A DNA stretch of 64,000 bases. It comes from Haloarculaceae archaeon H-GB1-1 (GTDB lineage: Archaea > Halobacteriota > Halobacteria > Halobacteriales > Haloarculaceae). Positions 60,897-64,000 of the stretch are shown one piece after another. Numbering within the stretch: the first letter of the stretch is position 1; every line of letters begins with the position of its first letter. The notes beneath the pieces were generated by a model, which saw nothing but the letters and a program-made list of their open reading frames with translations, made no database searches and was not told the DNA's origin. Where the stretch lies: positions 1 through 64,000 of the forward strand of contig JARUKX010000011.1 of NCBI GenBank assembly GCA_029688825.1. Reading direction: 5' to 3'. A program made the translations under genes and the position numbers.

Positions 60897-61946
60897 GTGA
60901 CCGACTCCACAACTGAACAGCCCGGGCTCGCGGACGACTCCTCCGAGAGCGGGCCGACAGCAGGCAGATTCTCGACGTCGAGTTCCGTCTCACGAAGCGA
61001 TGGGGCCGGCGACCGAGCAGCGCACTGGCTCCTCCTCTCCGGCAATCGAATGCTCGTCGCCGGCGGGATCGTCGCCCTCGTCGTCGGGCTGTTCGGTATC
61101 GCGTACCGCTTCGGCCTCGTCGCGATCGGGTCGAACAGCCTCGCGGGGACGATGTTCGCCAGCGGCGTCGCGTCCGGGACGCTGACGTTGCTGACGGTGG
61201 CCCTGTCGATAAACCAACTCATCCTCTCGCGGGTCTTCGACTCACCGAACACGCTCCGTGACAAGCTCGAGGGCACGAAGACCCTCCGCAGTACCGTCGT
61301 CGAACACTCGTCTCGCCGACCTGCACCGAACGACCCGAGCACGTTCCTGTCGCTCATCGGGACCGCGCTCGAACGTCACGCGGCCGAACTGGACACCGCC
61401 CTCGGTGACGGTGGGGGACTGCGGGCGGACGAGGTCGACGCCTACGTCGATGGAATCCGCGAATACGGGCACGCTATCGACGCGCACGTCGATTCGGGTG
61501 ACGACATCATCGACGTGCTCGACGTCATCCTCGGGACCGAATACGCCGAGAACATGACCGCGACCGACGAGTTTCGGGTCGCACACGGTGACCGCCTCTC
61601 GCCGATGGCGAACGCCGAACTGGACGCCATCGAGGAACTGCTGGATGCAATCGCCATCACGCGGCAGTTCTTCAAGACGCTGGCGCTCCAGCAGGACTTC
61701 GGGCGACTCTCGCGGACCATCGCGTACTCCGGGTTGGCGGCGTTCTGTGCGACGGTGTTCATGTCGCTCCTCTACCTATCGAACGGGGTCACGATTCCTG
61801 TCCCGGTCCTGCCGGCGGTCTTCGCTGCGAGTCTGGCCGTTATCGTGACGCCGCTCGCGGTGTTCATCGCGTACATCCTGCGGGCAGCGACGGTTGGGCG
61901 TCGGTCCGTCTCGGTCGGCCCGTTCGTCCCATCGAACTCAGAGTGA
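60897..61946 (+). CDS. Membrane protein, second of three paralogs
   Basis: This 349-residue protein shares topology with the genes at 55822 and 62391: two N-terminal helices (LVAGGIVALVVGLFGIAYRF and SGTLTLLTVALSINQLILSR), a cytoplasmic helical domain with DPSTFLSLIGTALERHAAEL, and two C-terminal helices near ACATVFMSLLYLS and PVLPAVFAASLAVIVTPLAV. It ends with LRAATVGRRSVSVGPFVPS. The start is GTG at 60897; a TTTTA element about 40 nt upstream may be its promoter. It is shared-ancestry with its neighbours and of unknown function. Confidence 0.65.
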   Translation: MTDSTTEQPGLADDSSESGPTAGRFSTSSSVSRSDGAGDRAAHWLLLSGNRMLVAGGIVALVVGLFGIAYRFGLVAIGSNSLAGTMFASGVASGTLTLLTVALSINQLILSRVFDSPNTLRDKLEGTKTLRSTVVEHSSRRPAPNDPSTFLSLIGTALERHAAELDTALGDGGGLRADEVDAYVDGIREYGHAIDAHVDSGDDIIDVLDVILGTEYAENMTATDEFRVAHGDRLSPMANAELDAIEELLDAIAITRQFFKTLALQQDFGRLSRTIAYSGLAAFCATVFMSLLYLSNGVTIPVPVLPAVFAASLAVIVTPLAVFIAYILRAATVGRRSVSVGPFVPSNSE

Positions 61947-62040
61947 CCGCGGTAGCTGTGTCTCAGATGCTCCGCCGACCGTCCTAAACTGGCGGACAGT
62001 CGTCGCTCCGAGTGGGACGTCCGGGATTCGCTCGGCGTGG

Positions 62041-62295
62041 TCAGGTCCGGCCTTCGTCGATCGAGATGGCTCGGGCCGCGTAGTAGGTTAGAATCCCCAG
62101 CAGGAGGAATGGAAACAGCGTCAGGAAGTGAGCGAGGACGGCGGTGAACAGGTCGAATCCCCACGGCTGGAGGAGGATGAACATGCCGACGAAGAACACC
62201 AAGATACCCATCGGAATGAGATTGACCGTGACGTCCAGAAGGGTGTCCCTGTCCGCCCAGTCCCAGCGGCCGCTCCGAGACGGCTCGTTCGCCAT
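62041..62295 (-). CDS. DUF6684 small membrane protein
   Basis: This 84-residue protein is recognisable as DUF6684: WDWADRDTLLDVTVNLIPMG, then ILVFFVGMFILLQPWGFDLF and TLFPFLLLGILTYYAARAI. Two membrane helices. In haloarchaea such proteins often accompany respiratory or terminal-oxidase genes, but none is seen here. ATG 62295 matches family length; the longer frame from 62682 is spurious. Confidence 0.8.
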   Translation of the reverse strand: MANEPSRSGRWDWADRDTLLDVTVNLIPMGILVFFVGMFILLQPWGFDLFTAVLAHFLTLFPFLLLGILTYYAARAISIDEGRT

Positions 62296-62390
62296 ACTGG
62301 TTCTTTCGCCAGCGGAGCAAAGAAACCCGCCTTGCGATTGCAGGCGGCGGTTCGCACGGGTGCGGTCTACCACGACGGAGACCGACCGGC

Positions 62391-63437
62391 TCACTCCGAC
62401 CCGTCGCCGGTCTCGCGTCCCGTCTCTCGCAGGATGAACGGCCCCATGGCGAGGGTCCGCCTCGCGATGGTCGCGATGCGGAGGATGTACGACACCAGCA
62501 ACACGAACGGCGTGATCGACAGCATCGCCGCACCGAGTACGAGCCAGAGGATGTTTCCGACGCCGAGGGTCACGCCGGGAAGGCTCCCCGCGGTGTCGAA
62601 GAACAGTATCATCGCGACGGCCGTCGTCAACGCCGGCATCGCGGTGTAGAGCATCGCTCGTGAGAGTCCGATGAGCTCCCACTGGAAGTACAGCGTCTTG
62701 AAGTGCTCGCGCGCAGGGCCGAACAGCTGGAGCTCGGTGAGAAGCGAGTCGAGACGGTCGGCGCTCTCGCTGGACAGGTCGTCGCCGGCGGCCGACCGCA
62801 GCCGGCGCGCTTCGTATATATTGTAGGAGTAGTTGAAGTCCAGGATGGCACTAATGACGTCGAAGGTACCGAACTGTGCCCCGTCGAGCTTGCGCTCGAC
62901 CTCGTTCACGTGGACGACGAGTTCGTCCGCGAAGTCCGCCACCGACCTCCCCTGCTCGTCGTGTACCCGAGCGTCGGCGGCCGTCGAAAGTGCCGCTGCA
63001 TCGTCACGCATCGAGTCCAGCAGTGCCCGGAAGAACGAGGCGGGGTCGACCGGGCTGACGTCCTCGTCCATGTGGGACTCGACGTCGTTGCGGAAGTCCA
63101 GGGCGTCCTCCATGCGATTGCGCTGGTCCCCGACAGCCCCCAGTTCCTGCGAGAGGACGAGCTGATTGATCGTCACGACGAGCGTGACGCCGGTGATGAT
63201 CGCCGTGACCATGCCCTGGAAGAGCGTCTCGACGGGATCCTTCGACCCCTGCGTGATGGGGAGCGGCTCGGGGTCCAGCATCCCGACCACCAGCAGGACG
63301 ACGAAGATACCGACCAGGAGAAGTCCGGCCACGACCCAGCGGTTCGCCTCCATCAAGAGCCAGAGCGTGACTCCGTTCTCGGACGCCCGGCCGCGCATCG
63401 TGTCGGCCGGCTCCGAGCGCCGACGCTGGTCTGACAT
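62391..63437 (-). CDS. Membrane protein, third of three paralogs
   Basis: This 348-residue protein has two N-terminal helices (RWVVAGLLLVGIFVVLLVVG and VTAIITGVTLVVTINQLVLS), a helical cytoplasmic domain with AVGDQRNRMEDALDFRNDVE and PASFFRALLDSMRDDAAALS, and two C-terminal helices (MLYTAMPALTTAVAMILFF and LVLGAAMLSITPFVLLVSYI). It ends with LRIATIARRTLAMGPFILRE. The T-I-N-Q-L-V-L-S signature and the terminal GPF motif are shared by all three paralogs. Possible role in envelope stress is inference from neighbourhood. Confidence 0.65.
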   Translation of the reverse strand: MSDQRRRSEPADTMRGRASENGVTLWLLMEANRWVVAGLLLVGIFVVLLVVGMLDPEPLPITQGSKDPVETLFQGMVTAIITGVTLVVTINQLVLSQELGAVGDQRNRMEDALDFRNDVESHMDEDVSPVDPASFFRALLDSMRDDAAALSTAADARVHDEQGRSVADFADELVVHVNEVERKLDGAQFGTFDVISAILDFNYSYNIYEARRLRSAAGDDLSSESADRLDSLLTELQLFGPAREHFKTLYFQWELIGLSRAMLYTAMPALTTAVAMILFFDTAGSLPGVTLGVGNILWLVLGAAMLSITPFVLLVSYILRIATIARRTLAMGPFILRETGRETGDGSE

Positions 63438-63513
63438 GTGCCTCTCGTTTCACGTCCCCGTCCTATCAGCGTTCCCGTGGCGCGGGGTCGACGCAGGAGC
63501 GTGTTCGGTCACG

Positions 63514-64000
63514 TCAGGAATCCGCACCCAGGTCGGCGGCGACCCTGAGGTCACGTTCGAGCATCGGCGTGATGGAATCGTCGTAGAACGTCGCAGCCGG
63601 GTGGAACGTCGGCAGGACGAGGTGGTCGTCGACCTCGTACGTCCGTCCGCGGAGTTCGGACAGCGGCCCGGATTCGCCGAGGAGTTCCCGGCTCGCGAAC
63701 GCGCCGAGACAGACGACGACGGCCGGATCGACCCGTTCGAGTTCGGCGTCGAGCAGCGGTCGCCAGGCGTCCATCTCCTCGCGAGTCGGGTCGCGGTTCT
63801 CCGGTGACCGGACCTTCACGAGGTTCGTGAGGTACACGTCGTCCCGGTCGATGCCGACCTCGTCGAGGAACCCGTCGAGTCGTCGGCCCGCCGGCCCGAC
63901 GAACGGCTGGCCCTGTTCGACCTCCTCGCTACCGGGAGCCTCGCCGACGAAGACGACCGCCGCGTCCCACCGTCCCGCGCCGGGAACGAACCGCGATTCG
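63514..64000 (-). CDS. Uracil-DNA glycosylase, family 4-type (5' part outside window)
   Basis: The visible 162 codons encode the C-terminal part of a uracil-DNA glycosylase: VVFVGEAPGSEEVEQGQPFV (the family 4 GEAPG motif with catalytic Glu), GPAGRRLDGFLDEVG, YLTNLVKVRSPENRDPTREE, VVCLGAFASRELLGE and LPTFHPAATFYDD with the HPAA motif. It removes uracil from DNA. The N-terminal iron-sulfur Cys ligands would be upstream and are mostly beyond the window. Strong family match; gene continues past 64000. Confidence 0.9.
   Translation of the reverse strand, partial: ESRFVPGAGRWDAAVVFVGEAPGSEEVEQGQPFVGPAGRRLDGFLDEVGIDRDDVYLTNLVKVRSPENRDPTREEMDAWRPLLDAELERVDPAVVVCLGAFASRELLGESGPLSELRGRTYEVDDHLVLPTFHPAATFYDDSITPMLERDLRVAADLGADS

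Overview
The window is haloarchaeal DNA (class Halobacteria). The proteins are rich in Asp/Glu with high-GC codons. Many genes have a TATA-like element about 25-30 nt upstream of the ATG, with little or no leader. Several families are typical of this group: bat-type HTH_10 regulators, HalOD1, DUF7344, DUF5789 and DUF5816-like zinc ribbons, DUF6684, SPW-repeat membrane proteins and a KaiC-like two-domain ATPase. I do not commit to a genus. No rRNA, tRNA or CRISPR array was seen.

Layout. 0-10.5 kb: regulator fragments, a PPP-type phosphoesterase, a small protein with a Gln-rich tail, two tandem ATP-grasp paralogs, a ComB-like phosphatase, a TIM-barrel enzyme, an NmrA-like protein, and a CARDB protein operon with a MacB-like ABC transporter. 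10.5-16 kb: a MazEF-like pair, DUF2267, an MFS carrier, a CNNM/CBS membrane protein and a cation/proton antiporter with RCK domains. 16.3-27.8 kb: a sensory block with a KaiC-like ATPase, a LOV-domain histidine kinase and a PAS kinase in one tight operon, a transducer with a repeated HAMP-like region, a large bat-type regulator, and several decayed sensor fragments (kinase ATPase domain, HemAT-like N terminus, DICT domain). 28-33 kb: a plasmid-like or integrative module with a decayed transposase, a tyrosine recombinase, ParA, a putative ribbon-helix-helix partner and a strikingly regular 12-bp CTATAG/CTGTAG array.

36-42.6 kb: a CDP-glycerol-transferase-like protein, a sugar-nucleotidyltransferase-like protein and a GDPD, then more bat-type regulators. 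42.7-50.5 kb: a putative metal-transport pair (ZIP-like permease plus P19/Tp34-like protein), a YihY/BrkB protein fused to a zinc ribbon, and trehalose synthesis (OtsB, a regulator, OtsA). 50.7-58.7 kb: a cluster of proteins that share long, weakly charged Gln/Pro/Gly-rich segments. These segments are attached to a phasin-like helical domain, a CBS pair, a Cys-rich four-helix copper-storage-like domain, a Dps ferritin and a small beta domain; one gene is almost entirely FGQQ-type repeat. 54-63.5 kb also holds many small membrane or zinc-ribbon proteins and three paralogs of one membrane family. The window ends inside a family 4-type uracil-DNA glycosylase.

Reading the parts together, 42-63 kb resembles a stress/storage island (compatible solute, metal storage, small membrane proteins). 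The Gln-rich-tail cluster is the strongest candidate for an undescribed system. My inference is a scaffold or condensate that recruits Dps, Csp-like, CBS and phasin-like clients by homotypic low-complexity tails. The 30-32.6 kb partition-like module with its 12-bp array is the second candidate.
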